The position numbers were made by a program, and so were the translations under genes. The notes beneath the pieces are model-generated. The model was not told the DNA's origin. It ran no database searches and saw nothing but the letters and a program-made list of their open reading frames with translations. Source: Heligmosomoides polygyrus polygyrus (taxonomy: Eukaryota; Nematoda; Chromadorea; Rhabditida; Heligmosomidae). Taken from it: DNA of 64,000 nucleotides. Location: assembly GCA_947396885.1 (NCBI GenBank), contig OX377205.1, positions 51,010,676 to 51,074,675 of the forward strand. The letters are read 5' to 3'. How positions within the stretch are numbered: the stretch's first letter is position 1; each line of letters opens with the position of its first letter. Shown piece after piece: positions 1 to 11,600 of this stretch.

Positions 1-1086
1 AGCTTCAAACTGGGACGGTCCGCAGCCGAGACAGCTCAACAGATCGATCAAGTGTGGGGGCCTAATAGTGTTGGAGACAGCGCTGTACGCCAGTGGTTCA
101 GTAAATTTCGGACCGGAGATTTCAGCCTCGAAGATGACCTCCGTGGCGGCGGACCTAGAGCAATCCTAGATGACGAGTTGAAGGAATTGGTGGAGGCCGA
201 ACCATCTCAACAGTTCGCGGGATAGCGGAAGAGCTAGACGTCAGTAAAGCTGCTGTCTTGGCAAGGTGAAAAGGCTTGAAAAGAGGGTACCCCACGAGTT
301 GAGTGGGCGGCGAAAATTGTAACGTTTCGCGATTTTTTATTCATTTTTATTTATTTTATTTCATAATTATTTCGTTTCGCAATCTGTTCTTCTCTTGCTC
401 CTACGCAACAAAACTGACGCCTTTTTGGATCGAACCAGCACTTGTGATGAAAAGTGGATTCTGTGTGATCACGAGAAACGTTCCGGACAGATGTTGGACG
501 ACGACGAACCCCTAGGCGTTCTCCAAAGGCGAACCTCCACCAAAAAAGGGTAATGGTCACTACGTGGTGGTCGGCGGCTGGTGCGATCCATTACAACTTT
601 TTGGCACCAAGCCAAACGATCACAGCGGAGTCCTACCGTAAGAAAATCGACGAAATGCACCGAGAATTGCGTCAACTTCAGCCAACAATGGTCAACAAAA
701 GAGGTCGACTCTTTTGGTGATAACGCCCGCGCACATGTTACACAGATCACTATTCGAAAATAGGACCAATTAAGGGTTAAAGTTCTACCTCACCCACCAC
801 TCTCCAGACCTCTCACCAACTGACTGCCACTTTTTCAAACACTTTCAGCACTTTCTCGCTGGTAAAATCTTCATCAGTCAGGACCAAGCCAAAACAGCTT
901 CCGTAGATTTTGTCGAATCTCGACCACCTAATTTGATCGACGATGGAATAATTCGACTATTGCTCCTTGGCAAAAGTGTTCTGACTCGAACGGTGCTATA
1001 TCGACTAAATCCGATAAGATTTGAGAAAGATATGGTAGTTCAAAGTGAAGCACTCAAAACGCTGAGAACTTTCCGGACAACCTAAT
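1..1086 (+). pseudogene. decayed mariner transposase with 3' terminal repeat
   Basis: The plus strand reads as a mariner (SETMAR-like) transposase broken by stops and frameshifts. The N-terminal DNA-binding part is at about 1-224 (VRQWFSKFRTGDF, GGGPRAILDDELK). A middle part follows at about 400-560 (CDEKWILCDHEKR, DDDEPLGVLQRRT). A catalytic-region stretch lies at 570-760, where GDNARAHVTQ stands for the family's HDNARPHV motif, and LPHPPL follows near 790. Frame breaks occur near 223, 270 and 515 and in the 3' third. The element starts outside the window. Its 3' terminal repeat, ending CCGGACAACCTAATA, is at about 1060-1086. It is inactive as read. Confidence 0.85.
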
Positions 1087-1098
1087 ATTAGGTTGTCC
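1075..1098. repeat. perfect palindrome where two transposon termini abut
   Basis: The 24 bases read the same on both strands (half-site GGACAACCTAAT). The left half is the mariner's 3' end and the right half is the first bases of the foldback element. The two therefore meet head to head at a shared TA. Confidence 0.85.
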
Positions 1099-2092
1099 TA
1101 TAAGTCCCCGCATTTTTTTAAAACGATTCATTGCGGATTTCGCCGGCGGTCTCTTGTATAGAGCTACACAGCCTTCGAAAGAGAATGATTTGCTCCATAA
1201 CAACATGTATTGCATTTCTTTTTTCATCCTGAATTTTGTCAATTTTTAGGTCGTTGAAGTGAAAAATGAAAAAGTGAAAAAGTGGTCATCTGCGCAGTCG
1301 CTTCTCTCCGCTTAGTTTTGAAATTTTTTGCGCACTTTTCACAGCATTTGGAAGACAATGCTCTGTCCAACAAGAATACGTGTTGGCGCTATTTGCTCAT
1401 TTGTCCTTTATTGACTTTTAGGTCATCAGATTGGGACGTCCGACTTTTCCATCCGAATTTTTAAAATAAGAATTTGCCGAAAAAAGAAAACAATAAGAAT
1501 CTGTGTCGCGTTTATTGGCTCATGCTGATTTCTGTAGAATATCAACAAAATTCCAAAAAGAGAATAATCATCTTCACCAACAACTCCTTCTCCTTGTTCA
1601 GTCGTTGATATTCGATAGAAATCAGCATGAGCCAATAAACGCGACACAAATTCTTACTGAGCAAGACATCCTCTTCCGAACGGCATATAACACCAAGCAA
1701 AAAAGTCCACACCAGAGCAAGAGCGGTCGGTAAAAATTCGGACGGAAAAGTCCGACGCCCCAACTTGATGACCTAAAAATCAATAGAGGACAGGTGAGCA
1801 AATAGCTCCAACACGTATTCTTGTGGTGCAGAACATTGTCTTCCAAATGCTACGAAAAACTGTGCAAAATTTCCAAACCTATGCGGACGGAAGCGAATGC
1901 GCAGATAGCCACTTTTCATTTTAACGACCTAAAAAATGACAAAATTCAAGATGAAAAAAGAAATGCAATACATGCCCTGATAGAGCAAATCATTCTCTTT
2001 CGAAACCTGTATAGCGCTATGCAAGAGACCGCCGGCGAAATCCGCAATGAATCGTTTAAAAAAACGGCGGGGACTTATGGAACAACCTAATA
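1086..2092. mobile_element. foldback mariner-type MITE, copy 1
   Basis: A ~1-kb element made almost wholly of two inverted arms of about 450 bases. The left end TATTAGGTTGTCC (1086) is mirrored by the right end ending CAACCTAATA (2092), each with a flanking TA. The innermost arms (TGTGTCGCGTTTATTGGCTC at 1502, inverse at 1631-1650) flank a centre of about 100 bases. ORFs seen here are chance products of the palindrome and no transposase is encoded. The ends resemble the neighbouring mariner's, so mobilisation by a mariner transposase is inferred. A second copy is at 5921-6854. Confidence 0.8.
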
Positions 2093-2110
2093 TATACACC
2101 ATTTTCCAGT

Positions 2111-2410
2111 CAAACTGAACACTTATCAAAGCTAAAGGCAAAACGAACGCCTGTATTTTTTAGACTAAACTACACACTTTCTAATAAGGCCAAAATAGAT
2201 TTCCTCTCGGCAATTGGGCAAGACTTTCATCGAGAATCCTCAATTGATCTGTCTCAAAAAGGCGAACGCAGTACATCGAACTTTATAAAATTTGTAATCA
2301 ACAAACTCCAAAATCTTTATGAATTAAACAAGTTACATTTACGTGGTCGCTCACTCAACTTACCTTGCATCTCGATCGATACTACGAACTCCGATCAGGG
2401 ATCGAGATGA
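2111..2410 (+). other. unrecognised open frame behind a consensus splice acceptor
   Basis: An open frame of about 99 codons with no ATG starts right after TTTTCCAG, a good nematode 3' splice site, and ends at TGA 2408-2410. The protein is Lys/Asn/Leu-rich (for example KLKAKRTPVFF and NKAKIDFLSAIGQDF). No family was recognised. It could be one exon of a host gene or a retrotransposon remnant. No matching donor or second exon was identified. Confidence 0.3.
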
Positions 2411-2862
2411 TCAATTCAGTGAGAATCACACGAATATTATAGCGACGAACATGTTTCACAACAAAGAAACCATTTCAATTGTTAATTAGTTGGATCAGTT
2501 GAGCAAACCTAGTCAGGCAGAACGTCTAGATCAATTGACTGCTACTATAGTAGAAAATAAAAGGAGATAAACGTAGGCGGTAGCCATTTCTAGGTAGAAT
2601 GCGTCACGCGCTTCACACCCACCCGACACTGTTGAGGAACCTTCAAAACGTATTTTGTCTGTACTTGAGGTGGCCAACTTATAGAGAAATCAGTGTTTTC
2701 TCTTTCCATGCAAGTCTAACTGCAATTTACGACCTCGGAAAAATCAAGGTTTCGTTGGCTTGGATAGGATCCGAACCAAGAATCTGGCTTCGGGGTTCGC
2801 GCGGCAGTCGGCGCCTCCTCCGATTGTGCTGCCTTGCGACCACGTCATATTATACCAGGCGT
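2411..2862. other. no gene seen
   Basis: Mostly AT-rich DNA. Near 2765 the minus strand contains GGTTCGGATCC, which resembles a tRNA B box, but no convincing A box or cloverleaf accompanies it. Confidence 0.4.
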
Positions 2863-3690
2863 TCAGCGGCCTAGCGGCGCCAATCGTCCGATTGGGGACT
2901 TCGCCCCCGAACCCCGAGAATTAAACAACCCCAATGTTCCTCCTTTCTTCTTTAGGCCTTTTTACTTTTATTGCAGTAAAAAAACTGGTTTTACTACATA
3001 GATAAGTGCAGCGGGATATGGGGACAGAATCTGCACTGCTCCTATGACGCCCATCCACCCTCTATCGCTCCTACACGATTCTCCGAAGTTGCCGTTCTCT
3101 ACGTGGCGAGAAACAGACATGAGAGTCCCAATCCGAAGTGCTCAATCTGCAGAAACATAATTAAAATTAATCGATAGGTCGACAGGACGACAACGTTTAC
3201 TGTCCGATGGCAATAATACTTCTCAGAATCCCATAGTCACCCTCCCTACCTCTTCCTCCCCCCCCCCCCCCTCGCTAATAATTCCTTACCTATGAGCTGG
3301 CGAGAGGGAGGGTCAGTCAAGCACTCATGTGACATTGAATCCCGACTTACGTGTTATGACGTTGACTCGACGCACTCCTGCACACCTACACATGTGCCAC
3401 GACTTCTGTGACCTTTCTTCGGAACCCAACGCCCACTGGACGATATTGAGGGAAAATATTGGTGCCTCTTATCCCCCCCCCCCCCTAGTTGTCCCCCTTT
3501 GCTGATCCCCTCTTCACTGGTTCCCCACTACTGATCCCCTTACTCGGAATCCCTATGCAAGTTGAACGCTGCGGTACGTCTTCTGAATCCCAACGCATGT
3601 TGGACGGCGTCTTCAGCACGTCGTCTGAACCCAAACGCTCTGCACTGAATCCCCATTCATACCATGACGCGTTGTCCGCTGAATATATCG
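2863..3690 (-). repeat. composite dispersed repeat, copy 1 (reverse orientation)
   Basis: Read on the minus strand this has the family's modules in order. First come degenerate 42-bp units of the type GGGATTCAGAAGACGT. Next come GGACCAGT-like units and a G run (3473-3484), then a spacer with AAGTCGTGGC, and a second G run (3258-3271). Then follow ATTGCCATCGGACAGTAAACG, TTCTCGCCACGTAGAGAACG and the terminal module CTCGGGGTTCGGGGGCGAAG. It is collinear with the copy at 19961-21628. No protein is encoded. Confidence 0.75.
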
Positions 3691-3848
3691 TAGAATTGGG
3701 TGATCCGCCGCCATGGTTATCAGTTCGCTGGCAATCGCCCATGGTTAAACTTAAAGTAAACTCTGCTGGCATATGCCGCACTGTCGTAGGCATCTCTTGG
3801 CTTCAGTCCACCTTCCACGTGACCGACACGCGACATTAGCCGATTATA

Positions 3849-3895
3849 TACAGGGTGTCTCAAAAAAATGTATACACTGTTTGAAAGGTGGTAAC
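3849..3895 (+). repeat. Tc1/mariner-like terminal sequence
   Basis: TACAGGGTGTCTC followed by AAAAAAATGTATACAC is a common start of Tc1/mariner-type elements. The opposite end was not found. The hAT MITE is inserted 39 bases inside it. Confidence 0.4.
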
Positions 3896-4343
3896 CAGGG
3901 GTGTGAGTAAATGAAATCCGCAATTTCGTAAATCGTAAATCGTAATTACGAAAAAATCGTCGTAAATCGTAATTCGTAAACCGTAAATCGTAAAAGGTGG
4001 CTGACTTTTAATGTATCTGATTTCCTTGCTTTTTTATTATGTTAAAGCTAATCGAAGCTAACTACATATGTTTTATTGACACGTTTTCAGCTCGAGCTTT
4101 CCTAATTAAGATGAAAGCCATTAAAATCAACTAGCACCTTTCAAATCGAGCTGGACAAGTTTTTGGAGAACCAAAATAATTGTATCACGTTATGTGGATG
4201 TTTGTCATCCGTGGACCGAAGATTACATTTACGAAAATTTACGATTTACGACCCAAAATGTCGTAAATCGTAAATCGTAAAAAAAAATTGCCAAAAATCA
4301 CCGTAAATCGTAAAATCGTAAATCGTAATTACGCACACCCCTG
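3896..4343. mobile_element. hAT-type MITE with perfect 8-bp target duplication
   Basis: A 448-bp element with terminal inverted repeats CAGGGGTGTG (3896-3905) and CACACCCCTG (4334-4343). It is flanked by the identical octamer GTGGTAAC at 3888-3895 and 4344-4351. CAGGGGTG-like ends with 8-bp duplications are the hallmark of hAT transposons. Both subterminal regions are arrays of the short word CGTAAATCGTAA, possibly transposase binding sites (inference). There is no coding capacity, so it would depend on an autonomous hAT element. Confidence 0.92.
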
Positions 4344-4351
4344 GTGGTAAC

Positions 4352-4759
4352 TTTGCCCACAGTAAAGGTACCGAAGAAGTTGAGGGCTCGTATGAAAGCT
4401 TAAGAACATAGAAATTTTCTGATATATGGGCGGTATGGAATGCGCCATGCGCTCATCTAATATCATAGTATCGATCGGCGCCGCCGCAGAAATTAGCCAT
4501 AAAATACAGGGAAAATCGGAGGGGGGATGGGGAAATTACGACACGAAAATAGCGAAAAATACCCACACGTCTTCCTCCTGCCGGGAACTTAGGCCCTGAG
4601 GCAATCGAGGTCGCTGAAAACGAATCTGAAGTTCGTTTTTGAAGTATCGATCGCAATCAAGCGATATTGATCTAATTATCAATTTTTTGCGGATGTCGTT
4701 CTCGTTCGATTGGCGAAAATAGGAGAAATTACGGGGTGCAAAAATAGTGGGAAATATCC
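4352..4759. other. no gene seen
   Basis: Non-coding DNA with a few ATCGAT words. No exon, transposon end or RNA gene could be supported. Confidence 0.4.
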
Positions 4760-5185
4760 ACACGTCCTCTACGTGACTGGGAATTCAGAAGACGTGCCAA
4801 AGACGTATTCCAATGTGCGTAGGAGTTCAGAAAACGTGCCGAACACGTCACTTAACGAGGGATTCAGAAGACGTGTAGAACATGTTGCCCAACATGCTTC
4901 GGGAATCAGTAACACGTCCGCTAAGGATGGGGCAGTAATGGGGGACCAGTCCTCCAGAAAGGGGAGCAGTTAAGGTGACCAGTATCAGTGATGAGGGACA
5001 AGTTCCACTAACGAGGGATCAGTAGTAGCTGAACAGTTCCAGAAGGGAGTGCAGTAATGAGGGACCAGTACCAGTAATGGTGGACCAGCTCCAATAAGGG
5101 CACCAGTAATGAGGGATCAGCGCCAGTAAAGGGGACCAGTAGTGTGGGACCAGATCCAGTAGTGGGGACCAGTATTGGTAATAAT
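4760..5185 (+). repeat. composite dispersed repeat, copy 2 (5' modules)
   Basis: About three degenerate 42-bp units (TTCAGAAGACGTGC at 4784, 4826 and 4863) are followed by a degenerate array of GGGACCAGT/CCAGTAATGAG units from 4930 to 5180. The downstream modules of the family are absent, so this copy is truncated. Confidence 0.65.
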
Positions 5186-5454
5186 GTACGAGACCAGAGA
5201 GGTGTGGAAAGAAAATTCCGTCAAGAATAGTACTAGGAGCGGTGGGGATCTCCCGTTCTAACAAAAAGCTTTTCGTTGTGAGATCGAGCAGACGCTCAGC
5301 ACTTAGCGAAAATGTCGATTTTTGCCTGAGGTTGACCGTTTGAGGACGATGAGCGAAGATGCCTGCAGTCAACATTGCGCTAGAGTGAAGAGGACCGTGC
5401 TTGGGACATCAGGAGGGTTGTCGTCGAAGAACTGACCAGCTCAAGCATCAGGAG

Positions 5455-5588
5455 CCAGGTTCATAAATCACTTGCTGGCCGGTAACGGTGAAAAGTACCG
5501 CCAAACCTGACGCTAATGAATCTCGGTATCTGGGCTTTAGCGGTACTTTTCCCCGTTACCGTCGGTAAGCGGTTGATAAATCTGGTCC
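5455..5588. mobile_element. short inverted-repeat element (MITE-like)
   Basis: About 50-bp imperfect inverted arms, with GGTAACGGTGAAAAGTACCG on the left and its near complement GCGGTACTTTTCCCCGTTAC on the right, enclose a 30-base centre. The outer ends are GCCAGGTTCATAAATC and GATAAATCTGGTCC. No target duplication was established. Confidence 0.6.
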
Positions 5589-5720
5589 CTGATCTTAAGG
5601 AAGGTAGAGCAAGGTTGGAACATAATACGCTGCATAAGCAGAGCAGCTTGTTTGATGTGATGTCCTCAACTTAATGATACTGCATCATCGCGCGAGCGCG
5701 CAAATGCGAGACACACCTAT

Positions 5721-5920
5721 NNNNNNNNNNNNNNNNNNNNNNNNNNNNNNNNNNNNNNNNNNNNNNNNNNNNNNNNNNNNNNNNNNNNNNNNNNNNNNNN
5801 NNNNNNNNNNNNNNNNNNNNNNNNNNNNNNNNNNNNNNNNNNNNNNNNNNNNNNNNNNNNNNNNNNNNNNNNNNNNNNNNNNNNNNNNNNNNNNNNNNNN
5901 NNNNNNNNNNNNNNNNNNNN
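5721..5920. other. assembly gap (200 N)
   Basis: Exactly 200 N, probably a placeholder of unknown true size. It removes the left end of the second foldback element, and such a palindrome is a plausible cause of assembly failure. Confidence 0.95.
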
Positions 5921-6854
5921 ACATGTATTGCATTTCTTTTTTCATCATGAATTTTGTCAATTTTTAGGTCGTTGAAGTGAAAAGTGAACAAGTGAAAAAG
6001 TAGCCATTTGCGCACTTGTTCTCTCCGCTTAGATTTGTAATTTTTTGCGCAGTTTTTTATAGCACATGGAAGACAATGTTCTGTACTACAAGAATATGTG
6101 TTAGTGCTATTTGCTCATATGTCCTTTATTGATTTTTAGGTCATCAAATTGGGACGTCCGAAGGAGGATGGTTATTTTTGCCGATAGCTTCTGCTCTGTG
6201 GTTGGACTTTTTGGGTTGGTGTTATATGTCATTCGAAAGATAATGTCTGGCTCTGTAAGAATATGTGTCGCGTTTATTGATTTCTATTGAATATAAACAA
6301 AATGCCAAAAAGAGAAAAATCGTCTTCACCCACAACTCCTTCGCCTTCTTCAGTTGTTGATATTCGACAGAAATCATCGAGAACCAATAAACGCGACACA
6401 AATTCTGACTGAGTAAGGCATCCTCTTCCAAACGACATATAACACCAAGCAAAAAAGTACAACCACAGAACCGGAGTTTTGGTAAAAATTCGGACGGGAA
6501 AGTCGGACGTCCCAATTTGATGACCTAAAAATAAAGGACAAGTGGACAAATAGTACTAACACATATTCTTGTAGTACAGAACATTGTCTTCCAAACGCTA
6601 TAAAAAAAAACTGCGCAAAAAATTACAAACCTAAGCGAAGACAACAAGTGCGCAAATGGCTACTTTTTCACTTTTTCACTTCAACGACCTAAAAATTGAC
6701 AAAATTCATGATGAAAAAAGACATGCAATACATGTTCTGATAGAGCAAATCATTCTCTTTCGAAAGCTATGCAGCGCTATGCAAGAGACAGCGGGCGAAA
6801 TCTGCAGTGAATCGTTGAAAAAAAAACTGCAAGGACTTATGAGACAACCTAATA
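5921..6854. mobile_element. foldback mariner-type MITE, copy 2
   Basis: A second member of the family at 1086-2092, diverged by substitutions. The left arm emerges from the gap at ACATGTATTGCATTTC. The centre contains GTGTCGCGTTTATTG and its inverse around 6265-6400. The right terminus ends GAGACAACCTAATA at 6854. No gene is inside. Confidence 0.75.
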
Positions 6855-6860
6855 TAAATA

Positions 6861-6861
6861 A

Positions 6862-6898
<37 letters not shown>
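6861..6898. repeat. AT-rich microsatellite
   Basis: AAATAAAT passes into an uninterrupted run of about 16 TA dinucleotides directly after the foldback element. Confidence 0.9.
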
Positions 6899-6901
<3 letters not shown>

Positions 6902-8450
6902 GAAGAAGATTGTAAATATAATCGTTAGTGTGACTTATTACCGAGTACACCTGCAGTGCTACCATTTTGGTCATGTGCCTATTCGTTACTTATCGTAAGT
7001 AATAGTCAATGTAAGTGCACAATATCTACGGGCTATTGCAAGAAGACAATGACGGCAAAACTGAAAGTAAGCTATTAACCGACGTCAAAGCTCCAGGCTA
7101 TGAGCGAACATTGTCCTACCCCGAGAAGCTGCTCCTCCACAGTTCTGTGCGGATTCGCAACGGTAAAGAAACTAGTTACGCCAAGAACCTAATTTTCAAC
7201 GAATAAATTCTATAGACAGTAATTAGAATTTTTCCCCTCTGGATCCCTGTTCACGTTCGAGACCGGCGCAATGGCACAGTCAAGACTGCTCGCCTAATTT
7301 AGGGCCGATTAGGTCGTGAGATAAAAGCGCGCCTCAACCCCTGAGTACAGTAATGGCGCAGTGGGAAAGTAGGCTCTATAGGAAGCTTCTACATAGGAGC
7401 TCGGCAATGTTGAGCTGTCAACATACGATGTACGGTGCGTTGGAATGAAAGAAAACTTACAAAAATGCCTATGAATTTCAAAGCCTTGTTGACGATGAGG
7501 CCCATGGCGCTTAATCGCTTACAAAATTACATAGTTTATCCGGGTTTGCTCAGTTGGGTTAAATTTTCCGTGTATTAATGCAAGAATACCCAACATGCGT
7601 GACGTTCGCAAAAATACGAAAGTTACTGCAAGTGCCCAACGTGCCGTCGAAATCACTCTGAGGGTTTGAAAATTAAGACGATGCGACTCTGCTTTCTGTA
7701 GATAGAGGAAATGACTAACATACATTTTTAATTGCAACCTCATCATGGCAATAAACGCTTTATGCAAACATCAGTTCCACAACTGTGAGCTCAACTGCCA
7801 CAGGAGTGGAATCGAAAACACTAATTGTGACGATTCGACCAGAAAACGTTGAGACAATATTGGACCGGACTTTCGCAGTACAGCAAGTGAAAATAGTGAG
7901 AGGAAATCAGTCCACCACTTAGCAATAGCAAGCAAAAACAACAAGCGGAAACAGATAGCAAGACGCCAACCTAATACTCTTGCAATGACGAGAGCCAATG
8001 GTCAGTAGCTATAGTCGAACAGGGAGTGATCATTTGAATAGAACTGATTGCGGAAGCCCATAAACTGTACAAAAGCGAGTACGGATGAACAATTACAGAA
8101 CACTTTCACAATGATGATATGGCTAAAGCTTGCCAGAAGGCAACTGTGACTCAGCTGGTGATAGAAGAATTGAAGAAAGCAGCAACTGAATGCAAAATTA
8201 CAGTCCTTCAACGGTTTACAGAACAGCGAGCGAATCGATGAACATTCATCTTACCACAATTTAGTTACTTCACAATGCAGACTAGGCGACGCGAAGCGGT
8301 AAGTAGTAGGATCTGTTTCTAGGAGAGAATATATCTACTAAATATTCGCTCTCAATAATTAAATATTCGCGCAAACAAGGCACAGGAACCGAATTGGTCA
8401 ACACTTATTCGAGCGGATTTAGCGGCGAAAACGAAGTTCGTTGCTGGAGC
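6899..8450. other. 3' flank of the SH3 adaptor gene; no gene recognised
   Basis: Several short open frames occur but none resembles a known protein or has paired splice sites. The part just below 8451 is the likely 3' UTR of the minus-strand adaptor gene. An AATAAG hexamer occurs about 40 bases after the stop, but no canonical AATAAA was assigned. Confidence 0.4.
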
Positions 8451-8605
8451 TCATCGCTTCTCCAGCAGAGTGATACGGGCTTCCATGCTCGCCAACCGAG
8501 CCAACAGCTCATTGTACTCCTTTCGAGAAACGAATTCCGATTCGGCGGCATTTGAGACAGGCAAAGTTGGCGACACAAGTAACGAGGAAGCAGAAGATTT
8601 GGCAC
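8451..8605 (-). CDS. SH3 adaptor last exon: C-terminal coiled coil
   Basis: Acceptor GCGCTTCAG, stop TGA at 8451-8453. It completes the split codon and gives a short linker, then a heptad-patterned helix (SRKEYNELLARLASMEARIT) ending LLEKR. CIN85/CD2AP proteins end in such a coiled coil, which oligomerises them. Confidence 0.8.
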
Positions 8606-11600
8606 CTGAAGCGCATGTTACGTTTCACATATTCGATAATAGGTGTAGCACAGGATTCCTCACGAATTTGGGCACACCTACAGATTTCCCAAAATTTGAC
8701 ACCCGCTCGTTTTATTCCTCAAAATCGTAACAAAATAGAAGATATGATTTTAGAATGAAACGACGAAGGACGGATGTCGATGAATCCCGTTGGGCATGTC
8801 CTGCATGCGCCGTGCATTCTACCCCTTTGGAATCGTGCACGCCTACTGAGTGAGTACATTGCCGCACACGAACTTGCATCGTGCATCCGGTGGATGGCAC
8901 TCGAGTAAAAGTCTGCGTTCTCCTCCCTTCTCAAATCGTTTGCCACCAGTCGCACACTCTATAGAGGTGGAATTTTTAATGTTTATGCTATTATTGGTAT
9001 TGGTATTGAATCATGGCGTGCCGACAACGTTAAGTATAGCAAACAAGCATATCGCAGTAAACTACAAAAATACACGCAGATCCCGTTTCTTTCTGGTAAT
9101 TCGATTCTAAGGAATAGATGCTAAAGACTGACGTGGTACAGGAATCGAACCTTCGGCGTTACGTTCATGGAGCAGAATCTCAGCCACCGCTCCACCCAAG
9201 CCGCGCTGCTCGCGCCGCAGCCCTTGAATGGTAAGTTCGCACTAACGGATCGTTAACCACTGTTAAGCACCATGAGCTTTCAGTGCCTCCCACTCATTTG
9301 CCTTGTGGATTCGGCAGAAACAAAACATGTTTTTTTACTATTTGGAGGATGGAGATTCTTTCTACAGCATTCGTTCTTGCCGTTCAGGCGTATCATTTAG
9401 ACAGCTCCCTTGTTAGGAGATCCTGGCAGAAACTCAAAACGGCCAAGGAATTGTGGAAGATGGCGGCTATTCTTCCTTCGCTGCGCCGCGAGCGGTCGCG
9501 TCGCGGACACGTGGCAAACGTGGAAAACGAGGTCAGCGCGGTCAGTCGATGTGGAAGGCGGCCGATGGTCGGTCGGTGGCTGCTCACTGCTCCGTGGACT
9601 CTCCCTGAGCGGCGAAAGCAGTGGAAACTGCAGTGGAAAGCAGTGGAAATGTGGAAACATGGGCAGTTTGGATGGCACACACCCTGGAGCCCTTCCCTAG
9701 CCTGATTCTGCGCTCGAAGAGCGCAGAATCCATCCGCGGACTCTCCCTGAGCGACGAAAGCAGTTCCCACATGGGCAGTTTGGATGGCACACACCCTGGA
9801 GTCCCTTCCCTAGCCTGATTCTGCGCTCGAAGAGCGCAGAATCCATCCTCGGACTCTCCCTGAGCGACGAAAGCAGTTCCCACATGGGCAGTTTGGATGG
9901 CACACACCCTGGAGTCCGTTCCCTAGCTTGATTCTGCGCTCGAAGAGCGCAGAATCCATCCGCGGACTCTCCCTGAGCGACGAAAGCAGTTCCCACATGG
10001 GCAGTTTGGATGGCACACACCCTGGAGTCCCTTCCCTAGCCTGATTCTGCGCTCGAAGAGCGCAGAATCCATCCTCGGACTCTCCCTGAGCGACGAAAGC
10101 AGTTCCCACAGGGGCAGTTTGGATGGCACACACCCTGGATGCTGCGAGAACCCCAGCTGCGCACTCCCCCTGAGCGCGCACAGCTATGAAGGAAAGATTT
10201 CGCGCTCTGTCGCAAAGATGCGTGAGAATATAGCGGCGGGTGCGTGCGTGCGATGAGCGCTCGCGGCGTAGCGAAGGAAGAATAACCGCGATCATTGTGG
10301 AAATATCAAAATAATTTCTTTAATTAGAAAGCATTTAGGGCTTGCATCTTGAAGAAATGTGGAGCCAGCACGATCCACTCACCATAGACCGCACAAAATA
10401 ATTTAAAAAAAAAAGCATTTTCTATTCATCCGATTTTATGGGGTTTTTCAGTCCCATATTGATATGTTGCTCACCGACACCAAGAGATGCCGCCTCTGTT
10501 TATGATATTTCCTGTTAAGATTTTCGCTCTGTCCTGGTGTTATATCTCTCATAGCATGGTTAGCTGTGTTCTCGTTTTTTTTTTTTAATGTTTTAAGTAT
10601 GTTTCAGAACAAGAAATATAATAAATAGAAATAAAAATATAATAAATAAAAACAAATTATTGCACGATACCACCCTGGTCACGTTATGTCGCCTTTCGGC
10701 GACCACTGTGGCTCACTAAATCGTGCGACCTAGCTCTCTCTCTCGCACCCCTTTTTTCTGAAGGCCATTTTCTGAAGCCACGTCCCATAAGGTCAATTAA
10801 CCGTGCCCTAAAAAGGCAATCAGCAGAGGTACCGTACGTAACTAACTACACCTAGCGGTTTGAAGCGGAAAGCATTTTCTTGGTGATTGCAAATACGCAT
10901 ATGTATTGTCCAAAAAAGACAGCTTTCTTTTAGATAACGTTAAGGTTTATGTTTTTGGAACGCTCATTTATCGACTGCACAACCAGGAGAGGCTCCGAAC
11001 ATGATATTTTCATCATGGAGAATTCTACCAAATGAATAATATGGACATAAGCGTTTCCGCCAAACAGCGACAAGTCTTGCTTTATAGCTGATGTGACACA
11101 ACCTGATACCGTTGAAAAGACGTAGAAAAAAAAAAAGATTTTCCGCCCAAATTCTGAAGGCTGCCGCACTAGACAGAAAAGTGTGGACGAAATTACTACA
11201 TAAGAATAAGGATAGAGAAAGGATAGAGAAGATTAAGAAATCCTACTATTTCATGACCTCCTCCAACGCCACAAAAAAGGGTCGAGGAATCCTGCTAGAT
11301 TGTGAAACGCTTTTTCAAGCCTGATGTACTTCCGTATTTGCATTATTGTCCTTGACCACAAACGTTGGTACGAATTGTGGATATGAGCATTCCTTACGGA
11401 CATTGTGATCGCTAGAATAGAATGTACCTCTGCATAGTATTAGAAAACGCGCTGTGTTCCGAAATTAACATTCTACTTAGTTACCATCTTTTTTTGTAAA
11501 ATAAAGCAAGACCAAGTGGATGATTTCGCACAGATGAGCGCAAATTCGTACGTGGTTCCTCGTAGCTAAATAATATACCTGATGCGGATTCCTTTTTTTC

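Noticed and set aside
1426..2141. Frames in the first foldback element
   Set aside because: Mirror-image frames in both arms without homology to any transposase.
2757..2860. tRNA-like sequence on the minus strand (GGTTCGGATCC)
   Set aside because: Only the B box fits. The upstream half does not.
4930..5180. CRISPR-like array of short repeats
   Set aside because: Units are degenerate and unevenly spaced, spacers are not unique, the genome is eukaryotic, and the array is part of the composite repeat.
5671..6015. Open frames across the N block
   Set aside because: They are created by unknown bases in an assembly gap.
7350..7400. TGGCGCAGTGGG resembling a tRNA A box
   Set aside because: No B box at the expected distance and no cloverleaf.
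9393..10295. Overlapping 90-160-residue frames on both strands
   Set aside because: They are the 113-bp tandem repeat read through, since 113 is not a multiple of three and the units contain palindromes.
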